DNA of 64,000 nt from Stictocephala bisonia (GCA_035578905.1 JAQJVL010000323.1:186001-250000), one strand, 5' to 3'. Shown: positions 1 to 12,690, counted from the first letter of the stretch. Notes: generated by a model not told the origin, from the sequence alone. Numbers and translations are program-made.

Positions 1-30
1 TATATACTTACAAGGATAAATATTTCATTC

Positions 31-281
31 TCTCTGAAAATGTTATGTTAGATGAGATGTCCCTTATAGAAGCCGGTGCAAATTTGGAATGTACATCCCA
101 AAAAGCCAGTTAAATATGGTATCAAAATATTTATCCTAGCTTGTTCGAAAACCTATTATGTTAAACACCTGGAAATATGCGCACGTGTTCAACCAGAAGG
201 ACTGTATAAAATAAGTAATAAAACAGATGATGTTGTTTTTTGGCTTACTGAACCTGTGGCAGGTTCGGGCTGAAATTTGAC
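31..281 (+). pseudogene. piggyBac-like transposase fragment (DDD_Tnp_1_7)
   Basis: Two reading frames together give a short stretch of piggyBac-type transposase. The first frame carries VMLDEMSL, the family's conserved DEM/DES acidic motif. A shift near base 90 leads to KPVKYGIKIF, then a tyrosine-rich strand (SKTYYVKHLEI) and QPEGLYKISNKTDDVV, the usual order in the catalytic core. The match stops near base 281 and no termini are visible. It is a broken internal fragment of a cut-and-paste transposase, probably truncated by the window edge on the left. It is distinct from the piggyBac-like element starting at 1227. Confidence 0.7.
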
Positions 282-1226
282 TGTAGTATATAATTGGTTC
301 AATTCATACACTATCGTAAAAACGTTGAAAAAAACATCTAACAAGTTGTAACAAAAAAATAAACCTAAAGTTCCACCTGAATTCTTATCTCATAAATAAT
401 TATATCATTATTAGCATTGTTATTTGTTAAAATTAACTTAATAAACAATTATTTGGTATCAAAATAAAAGCAAAATGTGATACAGCGCCAGTGATCAACA
501 ACGTAATAATAGCCCAATAACTAAGCTAGTAGCTGACCTCTTTCTTAATGAGTTCTCCTTGTTTGTGGTGGTATACTAACCAATGTTATTATCACTTAAG
601 GTGGCTGTTTTCCGCACCGCCAAGCCAACCTTACCATCAGCGGGCTAAACATGCTTTTCCATTTCAACTGTACGGTTCATGTTACTATTATAATGATCAC
701 TGTATAATTGTGAACCTCAAAACTTTGGGATTAATAACACTTGTCTGCTCCCTGTGCTTTTTTTTTTTTATTACGCTAGAGCTTACAAAAATAACACTAA
801 AACAAATTGTATTCCCCAATTTGATAAGCCAATATTATAAGCAACTGGATCATAAGGGTCATTGGTTCTGAAATAAATTACCATATCAACCTTTTTCATT
901 TGTAACCTGGCCTGATCTTTTGCTTGCTTACACCTTAGCTTGGTCAGGGCACGTTACGGATCACTACTCTCACTAGTGCTTTAACAATCACTTTGTTAGG
1001 TCTGATTATACATGGGATCATAATAGATACTGTCATAAAAAAAATAAATCACTCAAATCATCGTCTGAATCCCATTCCATAACAGGTACCCGAAATCCAC
1101 AACCAAATGCTGCTTTCATGACACAACCAACTAAAAACGACTATAATCGTTTACGGAAGTTGAGGGGTTAAAGGTCCACCACAAGTTCATACTATGTTTT
1201 TTATTTAGTTTAAAATCATCCAGAAG
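282..1226. other. AT-rich stretch, no gene recognised
   Basis: Contains short open frames (longest 548-871, 107 codons) with low-complexity runs such as a T10 tract and no recognisable domain. No repeat termini were found. Confidence 0.5.
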
Positions 1227-3423
1227 TTAAAATCATACATTCAGTGCTACGTGGCCGTAAAGTCGGCCATGACGTCCGACCGCTAGTAGCTGCGTGGCCA
1301 TCTAGTCGGCCATACTGCTCCACTGACATTATCAAGTTAGTCCGTCCAGCCTTTGCCGGGACTAACTTGCCAATTGGCTCCGCATTTCTATCGTGTCTTA
1401 TGAGTAGCACGTGGTTTTCAGTTTCCGATTACGGTCATTTTTAGTATTCAGTTTATATATTATTATTCGTGTAGTGTTTATGTTTATTAGTTTATAATGA
1501 TGATGGGAGGGCCTTCTGTATTCAATAATACATCAATGAATGACAGTGATGATGACAATGACAGCAGTTCTAGCAGCAGTGTCCTTGAGGAGGAGGAGTC
1601 TGACTCAGATGGTGAAGTTGAATATAGCCCAATGGTGTCCTACAACACAAGGTATGCCTGTAATTCCTTTTACTAAAATAACGAGTTTTACTATAGGTTT
1701 CCAGGACAAAATAAACCAATAGATTGGTTCTTTTTGCTTTGTAACAGTATTTTTCTTGAGAAAATAGTATATAAAACTAACAAATATGCATGGTCCGTCT
1801 TTGAAAAACCATAACTACAACCTAACTCAAGGATAAATAAGTGGCATGACCTAACTGTAAATGAGTTAAAGGTTTCCACTGGCCTTATATATTAAATGGG
1901 GACAGTACGCACTAATAGGATTGCTGACTATTGGAAAAAAAGTTGTACATTCAATTTTCCTTTCATCAGAGAACAGATATCAAGAGATTGATTCCAAACA
2001 ATTCTACATTGTTTACGCTTTGTGTCTAATTATATGAAAGATGAGAAACTATCTAAAGTTCAACTCTTCATTGACCATTCCAACAATAAAATGTCAGCAA
2101 TTTATTATCCGTGCAAAGAACTTTCTATCGATGAAGGGATGGTGTTGTGGCGAGGACTCTTGTCCTTTCGCCAATATATAAAGGGCAAGCGTCATAAGTA
2201 TGGGCTAAAAATATACTCATTATGTGAACCAAATGACCTTGTCCTGAATAAATTATATATTCAGGAAAAGGTAGCGATCTCAGTGGAATTGGCCATGCGG
2301 ACAAGGTAGTGATGTACTTGATGTCAAGAAGATTGAATGTCGGACACTCCCTCTTCATGTATAACTTTTAAAATAGTTTTCCGTTGGCTTGTGAACGATT
2401 ACAAAGAGAACTTATTCTACTGGGACATTATGAAAACACAGAAAGTATATCCCTGATGTGACATCTGCAAAACTTAGCAAAGGTTAGACAGTACAGAGAT
2501 ATTCTGAGGGAGTTATGGTCGCAAAATGGCGGGATAAGAGAGAGGTACTATACCTAATTACTGAATATGAAAATACTACGGCAGTTTCACGTAACAGGCA
2601 TGGAGTGGCAAGAGATAAACCACTGCCAATCATTCAGTACAACGCCTAAATGAAAGAAGTGATAAAATGATGTCATATTATCCTTCTGATCACAAGAGCT
2701 TACGGTGGCCTACAAAAATATTTGTTTGTATGTTACAACTCCTGATGTCAAACACTAATAAGCTACATAACTTGCTAACCCAAAGAACAAGATGTCACTT
2801 TACCTCTTAAACAACAAGTGATTGAAGCACTGTTACCCCCCCCCCCCACCCAAGAAGATCCATCGCCCAAGCGGCCTCGAATCACTCAACACGCGTTGTC
2901 CAAGATTCCAGATCGAGGCAACAGGAATAAAATTTTTTTAAAAAGATGTAGGGTGTGCCACAAGGAGGGAAACATTAAAAAGACTATATACATATGCTAC
3001 GAATGCCCTGGACAACCAGGTTTGTGTCCTGTAACTTGTTATGAGAAATTCCACTCAGATTAGACAAAATGTTAAACAAATTTTAAAAGTTAACCTGTAA
3101 ATAGTAGTTTTTGTATTTTTCTCTTTTTATTACTTAATATCTTAGATTATAATTAAGTTTCTTATAAAATAGTGTGGTGTCAAAAATTCTTGACCAAAAT
3201 TTGTTGGCAAAGTTGTTCGCCAGTGACTGATGGCCGACTTGACGGCCATACATAAAAAGTAATTATTTGGACCTTTCTACGTATGCTTCAGGCAGTCATA
3301 AACTGAAATTATTCAGTCAAAGTGTAAGTTTTAAAAAAATTTCAGCCATTCGAGTAAGTTTTTCATTGTTATATAATTTGCATTCACGTGGTGAAACTGT
3401 ATATATGGCACTGAATGTGTTAA
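1227..3423 (+). mobile_element. Degenerate piggyBac-like DNA transposon with TTAA ends
   Basis: The element is bounded by TTAA at 1227-1230 and 3420-3423, the target duplication typical of piggyBac. The ends share an inverted motif, CATTCAGTGC at 1238-1247 and GCACTGAATG at 3408-3417. Subterminal repeats of the form GTGGCCnnnnAGTCGGCCAT occur at 1251-1270 and 1295-1314, with an inverted partner at 3230-3250; these are candidate transposase-binding sites. The interior encodes a broken piggyBac transposase on the same strand. The left end carries a few extra bases between TTAA and the shared motif, so the exact TIR start is uncertain. Confidence 0.8.
1497..3063 (+). pseudogene. piggyBac-like transposase pseudogene
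   Basis: The ATG at 1497 opens an acidic, serine-rich N-terminus (DSDDDNDSSSS, then EEEESDSD), a common piggyBac start. The body is broken by stops and shifts. Recognisable pieces are the catalytic-core strand around 2022-2309 (Y.PCKELSIDEGM, then the shifted FRQYIKGKRHKYGLKIYSLC) and GHSLFMYNF near 2340. The final 81-codon open frame (2818-3063) ends in a cysteine-rich domain, CRVCHKEGN..KTIYICYECPG..GLCPVTCYEKFH, the RING/PHD-like zinc cluster that closes piggyBac transposases. At least four lesions are present, so no full protein is made. A run of ten C lies at about 2838. Confidence 0.8.
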
Positions 3424-4715
3424 CTATGAAATAAGTATAAATATACACATTTTTGTATAAAAAACAACTTATGGTCCATAATAGCTCTTCACCTATTAAA
3501 TGGTATTACAATACAATCTAGAGATAATTTAGCCCATAATCACTGTAACGGTTAGTTCCCACAGTTAACAAATTAACGTTCAAGCAATATTATTTGTAAG
3601 TCTCTTTTTAAAATAACAATTAAATATATTTTGGACCAATTTGTCCTTATCTCTATGATCAATGTATCTTATTAATGAATGAACAATAATAACTACTAAC
3701 TTTATATAACGGTATATATATTTGGATTTTTTTTAGTAATTTTGAATTTGATAGTGGGGTATTTACAAAAATACTTCAATAATTTTGACCAAAATATTAA
3801 TATTTTTACTAGGGAAAACATCCCTTGAGAAGATATATGATGTGCTGTACTAAATAAAAAATACATAGATACAGATAGGCTAGTTTTAATCCTAAGCTAT
3901 GCCAATCAGTATTTTAATATTTTCATTTAATTTTAAATGTTACATTGCTACAAGTTCAATTACACAATTTTGTTGACTTCCGCCACATTAAATTGATAGA
4001 TAAATATAATTATTCATGAGTTATATCTAAATCACGTAAATTAATTATAAAGTGATTGCTTTATCTAATTCAATAAATAATTTTACACAAGGTAGGCAAT
4101 GAATCTGGTAAATGGGCAATTCATTGTGATAAACAGAATTTATACTAACCATTGAAATTAGTTCAAATAAATTATATACAATGTAATTGGTCAAACTAAA
4201 TACATTTATAAAGTTAGATTAAACACCATACCCTTAATCTAAACCTAAGGACATCAGTTTTATAGTTTGGTCTTATAATAAACCCTATTGCATTAAGACA
4301 AAATCACTCTGTTGATTATCATACAAAGCCTGATGCTGGCAGAGATAACCTGATTTCCCAATCCTTTAGTTTACCAACAGCATGGCAAGTCTAAGCCACC
4401 ATAGAAAGTGTAACCTTGCCAATATCCTTCCTCTCCATTATCAATGGTGCAAATCTTCACTACGTTATATTCGAATAGTTAAAATAAAAACACTGATTCT
4501 TTCTAGTGACAACTGATAAATCTTGAGTAATATAATACAAACAAAGAACTTAGTGTGTATGAGAAATATGAGCAGAATAAAAAATATTTAGTAATGGTCA
4601 GACAAATTAAAAAACTCCTCAGCCTTTTCTCAGCTTCTAAAAGCACACATCTATGTATTTAAAAAGTAAACCATTAATTATTATTAACCATCCGGGTTAA
4701 CATTAATTAAGGTTA
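3424..4715. other. AT-rich stretch, nothing recognised
   Basis: No coding frame of note, no tandem repeat and no paired termini. Probably intronic if the CNOT3 exon at 17663 is correct. Confidence 0.5.
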
Positions 4716-5381
4716 TTAACCATCCGGGTGTCCATAATTTTTTCTCCAGGGTCCACCTAATTTTACGGGTTTCGCAAGGTTTTTTTTAAAAAATTATAAA
4801 AAATTTAAATATTGCAATAATTTTATGAAATTTGTTTTGTTATATTTAGAAAGAGCTAAACTCTCGAGTAATTATACAAATAAGTCAGTAATACATATTT
4901 TTTATTTTTTTATAATGTTTTTGTTGTTATTTAATTTTATTTTTTCTTTTTTTACTTTTAGGCCCCCTAGAGTATATATTTTTTTTACACTCTAAAAAAG
5001 TGAAATAGCCAAAATGTTCTAAATTTTATTGTGATTTGAAAAATATATAGGTTTATAGTATTTATTTGAAAAAATCAGATTTTTTAGAAACAATCATAAA
5101 TTGTTGCTAAGTGACAAAAAACCAAAGATTCCAACACCATGCATGAAAAGGTTTTTTTTTTTTTTACTTACCAATAATATTGTTGAATTTTTTGGCATAT
5201 AAAACTGTTGACAATTTCATTGGCTTTCCAATGATGTCACTTTCATACGTCTTTGAGAACGCATTTGGATTTTAAAGCGAAAAATAGTACTATATATGAA
5301 AATCGGCGATATTTTCGCCGATGACCCTGGAGAAACGAGATCATCGGCGATATTTTCACCGATGGACACCCGGAGGGTTAA
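4716..5381. mobile_element. TTAA-flanked MITE (piggyBac-like), 666 bp
   Basis: The ends are inverted copies: TTAACCATCCGGGTGTCCAT at 4716-4735 and its near-perfect complement (one mismatch) ending in TTAA at 5381. Next to the right end sit two copies of ATCGGCGATATTTTC at about 5303 and 5344, each forming a small palindrome with the following bases. There is no transposase frame, so it is non-autonomous. A 14-bp direct repeat, TAATTAAGGTTATT, lies at 4704-4717 and 5385-5398 around the element. Confidence 0.75.
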
Positions 5382-6870
5382 GGATAATTAAGGTTATTTG
5401 GTTTTTTCACCACAACTAAGGTAGTGTACTGAATGCAAAACAAAATCTGCAATAAAAGATTACAGAGAAGAAATTATTTTTAGATTACATATTATAATTA
5501 GATTACAAGAAGAAATTATTTTTTTCAGTTTTGAATAAACAAACAAAAAATATTTGTTCTGGACTTGAAATTTAATTAAAAATTAATTTTAAATGAAAGC
5601 CATTAGATAGAAAATGTAAGACCATGATAACAAAAAGTAATATTTTAAAAAATTAAGTAAGTTTGTTTATTTTCTGATTCAAAATATATATAGATATTAA
5701 TGAGAGCTAACAACATTTTTCTAAACCAGTCCAACCATTGAAGACAAACCTTAAGAATCAATCAAATAACTATATGATTTTGACAGCTGGTTCACAATAT
5801 GTAGGAAGATTTAATGACTACTGTTTTCAAATCATCTTATTCCAGTACAATTTTGGCTGTAAAACAGTTGATAAAGTTTTAAATAAACACTCCTTTTATT
5901 TTTATCTCGCTGAATCACCAGTATTATTTCAAGATAATTATGAACATACACCTTCTGTTAAATATCAAAATAATTTATTTCTTTATTTTTAATAGTTTTT
6001 TTTCTAAGTTAGCAAGTAGGCTATTTCAAAAATAATCCTTTTCTTCTAATTTACTACACATGAATGTTATAATAATTATTGTTCACTTATAATTTAATTT
6101 TCATCAATTATTCTCCATAAAATTACATGGAAGTACAAGTTTATACTGAAGACAGTTATTTAACTGGTTAACCATCGACCAAGTATTTCTAAACATTGTA
6201 CTCACCCTCAACTTCATTTCCTTCACTCATAGACATCTTAATAAACTACACCAAGCCTTCAAAGTCACAATAAATCTATTTAAAGGCAATAGTGTAAAAA
6301 TACTTTTTAAAAGTTGAGTCAACAAAATAGTATTAAAATATTAAATATAAAATTAATTGTTCATAAAACAATACACAGAACACAAGCCTAACTTAATTTA
6401 CATAAAACAAACAAATTCTACTATTATGTTGAAAATTTACATTTGGCTATAGCCAAACCTCAAACAGTTAACAAAGAAAGATATAATCAAGAACAATTAA
6501 CGTTGTTAGCAACTAATAATAAAAGATATTAAATCAGTACATTACTGTCATACAGTAAGTAGATCAGGTACTGCAGTGTCTGCATTTGCTGCCTGTGCAG
6601 AACAGGACCTATCACGCAAGCAAGGTACAAAGTGCTGGCCAATGGCTGCATTCCAATGTCCTTTCAGGACTCTACAGAGGATCTAGTAAACAACCCTTTA
6701 TATCGTTAAATTTTGCCAAAATATAATAAAAGAAGTATTTTTCTTGAATTCTTAATTTTTCATTATAATTAAGATTTTAGACACATAACTTTTTTTACAA
6801 TACAATTACTAAATATAATTATTATAGCCTATATCAGATAGTACAACTCTCTAACACAATATATATGTAC
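5382..6870. other. AT-rich stretch, nothing recognised
   Basis: No domain, RNA gene or paired repeat found. A less AT-rich patch at 6550-6690 could be an exon or old repeat, but no reading frame there is convincing. Confidence 0.45.
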
Positions 6871-7315
6871 AGGGTGGACAAAAAATATGGAAACGCTTCT
6901 ACAACTTTTGTATGACTTCACTTGTAAAGTGAAATCTTGTACATATCATGGTTACAAAGAACACACTTTTGACACCATTCATCTTTTCAGGGGGACGGCC
7001 CACGAAGAGCTGAACGAAAATTTTCAATGTAAGCCTAGGTTGAATTTGGTATCAAGTGAAAGGTCTATTCAAGAGAAATAGATTACCGCAAACTGAACTT
7101 TTAAAGGTTTATCCTTTCCAGAACAGCGGCAATTTGAATTTCACAAAGTAATAATTTGAACAATATTATTTCTCCGCTATTTAACAGTTTCGAGTAAATT
7201 ATTCTGATCAAAAATTATAAACTATGGAACGCAATTATTAAAAAAAATTAAGTTATAAAACTATCCATGGGAAAAATAACGTTGTGAAAGCGTTTTCATA
7301 TCTTTTTACCACCCT
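6871..7315. mobile_element. TA-flanked MITE, 445 bp (Tc1/mariner-like)
   Basis: Terminal inverted repeats of about 28 bp begin AGGGTGGACAAAAAATATGG at 6871. They end with the complement of AGGGTGGTAAAAAGATATGA at 7315. The inner six bases of the arms are again AACGCTT-like. Both flanks are TA-rich (a TA duplication is possible but cannot be proven). The 64-codon frame inside has no recognisable domain. Confidence 0.75.
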
Positions 7316-7526
7316 ATATATTTAAAAATAATTTACATTAAACATAATGGGAAAACCACTTTCAGGCTCATTTTTAATAGTCAGCTTGGCTTATAAAGTA
7401 TTTCTACATTATCACATAGCCATTCATCCACAAAGTATGCCTTAGACAACATGAAATCTTTAATAATGTTTATAAATTTGGATTCAAGCAACTGCTTCTT
7501 AAGGGATAAAGGATTTTTATTATATA

Positions 7527-7643
7527 TTTTAATGCCCATGTACGAGAGGCTCCTATCAAATCATTTTAATGCCCATGTACGAGGGGCTCCTATCAAATCA
7601 TTTTAATGCCTATGTATGAGAGGCTCCTATCAAATCATTTTAA
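7527..7643. repeat. Tandem repeat, 37 bp x 3.2
   Basis: Three adjacent copies of a 37-bp unit containing ATGCCCATGTACGAG and GGCTCCTATCAAATCA differ at a handful of bases. A partial fourth copy follows. Confidence 0.85.
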
Positions 7644-8012
7644 GTTGTGTTTGCATGTTTCTGTTTGAACAAGTGAAATTTTGTAATTTAAATAGGCTAT
7701 CACAAAAATGTATAAACAGGGTAAAGTGAGTAGTTTATTGTCAATAAAGAGTTGTTTGCAGCTGAGCCTAAATGAAACCGACTTTTTCAATAACACACAG
7801 TAAATTTTTTTGTGCTTTAAAAACTTTCCCAAAATCAAGGATAAACCCCACACTGCAATACCATATTTTTTAAGGATTGACTCAATATATGGTATGCAGT
7901 TTATTTTGATTTTTATTATATTGTTTATGACAACATTCACCTATTAATATGCACCTACTTTTAGATGGTTACCAAAGTCAATTTTTTTTTTTATTCTTGT
8001 TACCTGAACTTA

Positions 8013-8018
8013 CATATT

Positions 8019-8072
<54 letters not shown>

Positions 8073-8098
8073 CATATATATATATATATATATATTAC
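8013..8098. repeat. (TA)n microsatellite
   Basis: A nearly pure TA dinucleotide run, interrupted by a short TTACA segment. The open frame through it, with alternating tyrosine and isoleucine, is an artefact. Confidence 0.95.
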
Positions 8099-8605
8099 AC
8101 TTAAATATTTATTAATTAGAACCTACAAACTACAGAACAGTGACCAATACATTTTTTAATTGGATATTTTACATATTTTGTGGCTATTTTCTTTCAATTA
8201 AAATAAAAGAATTTAATGTTAAGCCCAGTCTGGTTTTTTACCAAAGATTTATGTTCAAAAATTCTAAAATATGATATGTATAATGATTACAGTAAATGAC
8301 TTGAGCATAAAACACTTTATTCTATGAGTGAATAGCTTCCTTCTGATAACTGAAGTATTCATCACTCATATAGCTATAACTGTACGTTATCTTACTGTAC
8401 AAGTCACTAATAGTGTTAGAAGTTATTTTAACCCTCCAAGTGAGGAGTATTTCCTGGAAGATTAAACTTGTTTATAATAACAGTTTGATTAGTAAAATCT
8501 GAATATATTATGACCTATCCAATACTAATAACTACAAAGCTCACTTAAGTGACTAACACTAAATGTTGAGGCACTTCCTGTGTCCTCCCCCATCACGTGC
8601 ATACT

Positions 8606-9412
8606 TTAAACTTTGAAACCTAAGCCCGAAGATAGATCGGGCGACGCAAACTGGTGTACTCGCCGACGCCCGAGTATAGCTCGGGCGCCCATATTTAATT
8701 CATTATATCTTTATTATCGGCATATAATCGGGTTTAGGTCATCTGAATATGTCTTTTAGTTATCTGTTATTATATTTTATCGGTCTATTAATTTTTTTTA
8801 TCTACATCTGGTCTTGGATAAATAATTATCGTAACAGCTGACGTGAGACTTGGAATGAGCGCGCGCCGAGCGGTATTGTTTATGTCAGCATTGTCTATGT
8901 TGTTATATTTTGCTATTATATTTATTATATGTTATTATATTTTATCGGTCTATTATTTTTTTTATCTACATCTGGTCTTGGATAAATAATTATCGTAACA
9001 GCTGACGTGAGACTTGGAATGAGCGCGCGCCGAGCGGTATTGTTTATGTCAACATTGTTTATGTTGTTATGTTTTGCTATTATATTTATTATATGTTATT
9101 ATATTTAGCTTATATTATTATATTATTTATATTTAGCTTATATTATATTTAGCTTATATGTTATTATATGTAGCTATTTTTTGTTTTACATATTTTTATA
9201 CTTATTTGTAGCTTCTGTAAAAAATAAAAAAATGTTCAACACCTAAAGTTTTGCCCATCATTGAAAAGAGAATTTTCTCCCCTTTACAAAGATATATAAT
9301 ATAACCTCTTTATGAAATTTATAAGGCATTTAAAAATTTTTTAATGTGAACATAAAACCCCCAGGATTCCATGCCAAACGGAGTATTAAGGGCCCAGGCT
9401 TCAAAGTGTTAA
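8606..9412. mobile_element. TTAA-flanked MITE with GC-rich ends, 807 bp
   Basis: The left end, TTAAACTTTGAAACCTAAGC, pairs with the complement of TTAACACTTTGAAGCCTGGG at the right end, so both ends begin with TTAA as in piggyBac-type elements. Near the left end CCCGAAGATAGATCGGGC and CGCCCGAGTATAGCTCGGGC form local palindromes. The middle is a tandem duplication (8766-9094). There is no transposase frame. Confidence 0.7.
8766..9094. repeat. Tandem duplication, 165 bp x 2, inside the MITE
   Basis: The segment starting GTTATTATATTTTATCGG recurs at 8931, almost identical over 164-165 bp, including the GC-rich patch GAGCGCGCGCCGAGCGG. A third copy starts at 9095 but diverges after about 12 bp. 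Confidence 0.9.
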
Positions 9413-9936
9413 TTTAAGCTTTCGGTCTGGAATCTTCAGAAAAATTCACAAAAGTCCGACATTTTCCTCTCATAAACAAAATGGTTGCCATTTTTTTGGG
9501 TACAAATGGTTACACTGAATTTCTTAAATGAAAATTATTTTTAAATAGTTTTTTTTCTTTTTCAATCTTCAGAAAGTTCATATGTGACATTTCCCAAACT
9601 TGAAATATGCTTACTCATAAAGAATGATTGGTCATTATATCTGAATTTCAGCTTAAATTTTCAAATTTGGGCAATTTAAGGCCAAAAACCTAATTTTTGT
9701 TAATTGTAAAAATGAAATAGGTACTGTGTCTACTAAAGTGAGGAATCAAATTGAAGGTATTGTTTCCCTAAATACAAAATAAATATACCATTATATTTGG
9801 AATAAGGTAATGTTTATGGACTCTCTGCCCCAAAAACCTGAAAATAATCAAATATTAAAAACAAACCTGCAATACTGTATTAAAATTTCGGCTTACTAAA
9901 TTGCTCGTAACTAAAGCTTTTGGTAATGACTGTGTT
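9413..9936. other. Non-coding stretch
   Basis: No gene, RNA or repeat recognised. Confidence 0.4.
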
Positions 9937-10097
9937 AAGGTGTTATCTACAATATTTACGTCACCAAACGTTTCACCCATGCTGTGATGCGGCATCCTCA
10001 GTGGTATCTTTAAGACTCCACAGAGAATGAGGAAGGATGCCCCGCATCAAAGCATGGGTAAAACATTTGTTGATGTTAATATTGTAGATAACACCTT
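9937..10097. repeat. Foldback inverted repeat, about 62-bp arms
   Basis: The arm at 9937-9998 (starting AAGGTGTTATCTACAATATT) and the arm at 10034-10097 are inverted copies with roughly ten differences and a 35-bp loop. The arms contain ACGTTTCACCCATGCT-like sequence. The structure could be a short foldback element or a duplicated repeat end. Confidence 0.8.
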
Positions 10098-11766
10098 GAA
10101 GCAGTGGTTATCGGAAGCTTAAGTTATTAAGAATTTTAAAATATGTTTTCATATGTCACAAAAGGGGGTGAGGGTGGTAACCATATGAAACAATGTTGTG
10201 ATAGTAAAATAAGAAATATGTGATATTGAAAATATTCTAAATTTAATCTAGTCACAAAAAATATATACATTGTAAATCATATAGATAAAAATAGAATTAC
10301 TAGAAATTTATAACCACAAACAATGCAAAGGCAAAACAATTGTTACCATGGAAACACGAATATTTACAAATTTCCTAAATATCTAGTATGAACGGTTAGT
10401 TAAATATTGATAGCTGTAAAACAAATAGTTACATGCAAAATTTATAGGTTATGACATATATAGAAATTTGATAACCTAGGTAGGCTTTATGTATTACATT
10501 GATAATTTACTTTATATTATAATAATAACACTAAATACATTTCCTGCTACACACAGATCAGCATATTAACCGTCTAAAACACACAATTACTCCATGGTTA
10601 TATATCTACATACAAATAGCAATATGAGACGGCAAATTTCTCGTAAGCGAAATCACTAATAAAAGTAAAATAATCAATGATCAGTAAATATTACTGTAAC
10701 CAGCAACTTGACGTAGAATCCAGACACCTAAAACTTAGCCGTAGCGTATTAAGTGTGTATTTAACGTTCAGTTATTCGTGGCTATTTGCACTGTGCCTTC
10801 ATAAACACAACCGCACCATGCCAATTTGGGAGTTAATGCTACAAAAGACAACTACCCCAATCCCCTTCAGCCAGAGTTTCTTAATGACGCAAAGATCCAC
10901 AATTGGAGTTGCAGTTTCCTGGCTAGGCAGAGATTCTTAAGTAGAGCTACAACGAGATTCGATCAAGGACCATCTATAGGCCGAGTTCACCCATGATTAT
11001 GAAACACATCAAGGAGCACATTTTATTTTTTATTTGATTTATTTATAATCTGTATTAGTTAAATACATAAATAGGCTACTTACTTCACTTATATATGTTA
11101 TGTTAAAATATTACAAAATAATATATACTTTTTTTATAAATTATTAATTTTTCAATTAAAACTTTCGGGCACTGTTATAAATCTTGTCATAAATCGTGTG
11201 AAAAGCATGCTATCTATCTGACTATAAAATATTTATTGTGAGTGTAATAAGGGTGAATTCAACTAAGGTAGGTGTAGCTTTGTCACTGTGCATAAGCCGC
11301 ACCACTTGTGGCCAGACTGACCGACAGACATAGCAGGACTAGCCCTATGCTGTACTCTGTATATTCTCCCTTGGCATGCATGGCACATGCAACATGCAAC
11401 TTGGTTTTGATAATGCACTCTCCACTATTTTTTTCTTAGCTTTAACTTTTTAAAACTAACTATCAAGTTTTATATATTGTACATATGTACATAATTCACT
11501 TTTAAATTTGTACATTTTAAAAACTTCATAGGGATACCAAGCTTCTCTAAGAAAAGACATTTAACAGTTATGGTAAGTTATACCTTTTCATCATCATTTA
11601 GCTGGGTCATAAGATTTGAAATTATTTCCCTGCCTCTAGACTTTCATGTGCAGCTTGGCCTTGGTTCTGCGATGCTCAAAGTTACAGGTTTGTCGAGTTG
11701 AATTTTGCAAATTAAAGGGGTAGCATCCATATCTCCCAGATGATCCTGAGGATCGTTTGTTGTTGC
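10098..11766. other. AT-rich stretch, no supported gene
   Basis: An 87-codon frame at 10677-10940 has no recognisable domain. Around 11600-11760 the minus strand has short open pieces continuing from the AT-hook frame described next. Confidence 0.4.
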
Positions 11767-11862
11767 TCAACCTTGTAGTTTATTTATAAAATTTCGTTTT
11801 GGAGGTCTTCCGCGTTTCATTTCTAGGTATTCAAACATATAATATAGCTCAGGCAAACAATG
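11767..11862 (-). other. Possible exon or relic with AT-hook
   Basis: The minus strand reads YMFEYLEMKRGRPPKRNF and stops after LQG. KRGRPPK is a classical AT-hook, which binds the minor groove of AT-rich DNA. A donor-like CAAG/GTTGAG sits just before the stop, so this could be an exon, but no partner exon was found. A chance match in low-complexity DNA is a real alternative. Confidence 0.2.
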
Positions 11863-12690
11863 CTTATTTTATGAGGGTTAACCTTATTCTGCAAAATAAA
11901 TAACCTTATAGGCCTACTGCTAAGTAAATATAGCAACACACATGAAAAGGGCACTCTTGTAAACACTTCACACTAAAGTATTTGACAAGGTAAACCGATA
12001 CAAAACGAGAAAGAAAACCTGTACAAAAAGAATAAAAACCAGAAAAATACTTATTGATCAGCTGTTTTTAGTTGATATGGGTTGTTCTCTCATCACATCG
12101 GTTGTGATAAATATTTTCCTACTAGAAGTCTACAGTGGTTCCATATTGTTTTTTTTCTGCTAGAAGTCGATAACATGGGACGTCTAGAAGTCTCTGGGGC
12201 AGAAATAAGAATTTTCCCAGGATTGAGACCGGTGTCAACTGATCGATTTCTTGTGGTCGACCCCCTCCCCAAATTAAAAATCCTTATATACATATATTCG
12301 TCTGGTCACTGCTTGTTTGAAATACGAAGATTTAGTATAATCTTTACTTTTTTATTTCACACGATTTACCTTAGTTATGTACATACTAAAGTATTTTGTG
12401 AGCAAGTTTTGCTTTTGTAAGTAATTGATTAGGGTTTAGGTGTATAAATGAGTAAGCTGACCCTTGCCACAAGTGTGTCTGTGATACCGATTCTCCATTT
12501 TTAGACCTCTAAACCCGTGGTCCCCAACCTTTTGGTACTAAAGTACCACCTGAAAGATGCCTTTTCCTTGACTTAGTATTCTACCAGGTGTATCTATGAC
12601 CTTGCTTCGGGGAACCAAATTATCCAGGAAATTCGACCATTCGAAGTTTGGTCCCATCAACTTCTGATAGTGTCCCTATATCCATTACAA

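Noticed and set aside
548..871. 107-codon gene
   Set aside because: Low-complexity and phenylalanine-rich through a T10 run, no recognisable domain and no splice context.
7965..8159. Tyr/Ile-rich small protein
   Set aside because: It is a translation of a TA microsatellite.
12512..12560. hAT-type terminus (GTGGTCCCCAACCTTTTGG)
   Set aside because: The motif resembles hAT ends, but no partner end or 8-bp duplication was found nearby.
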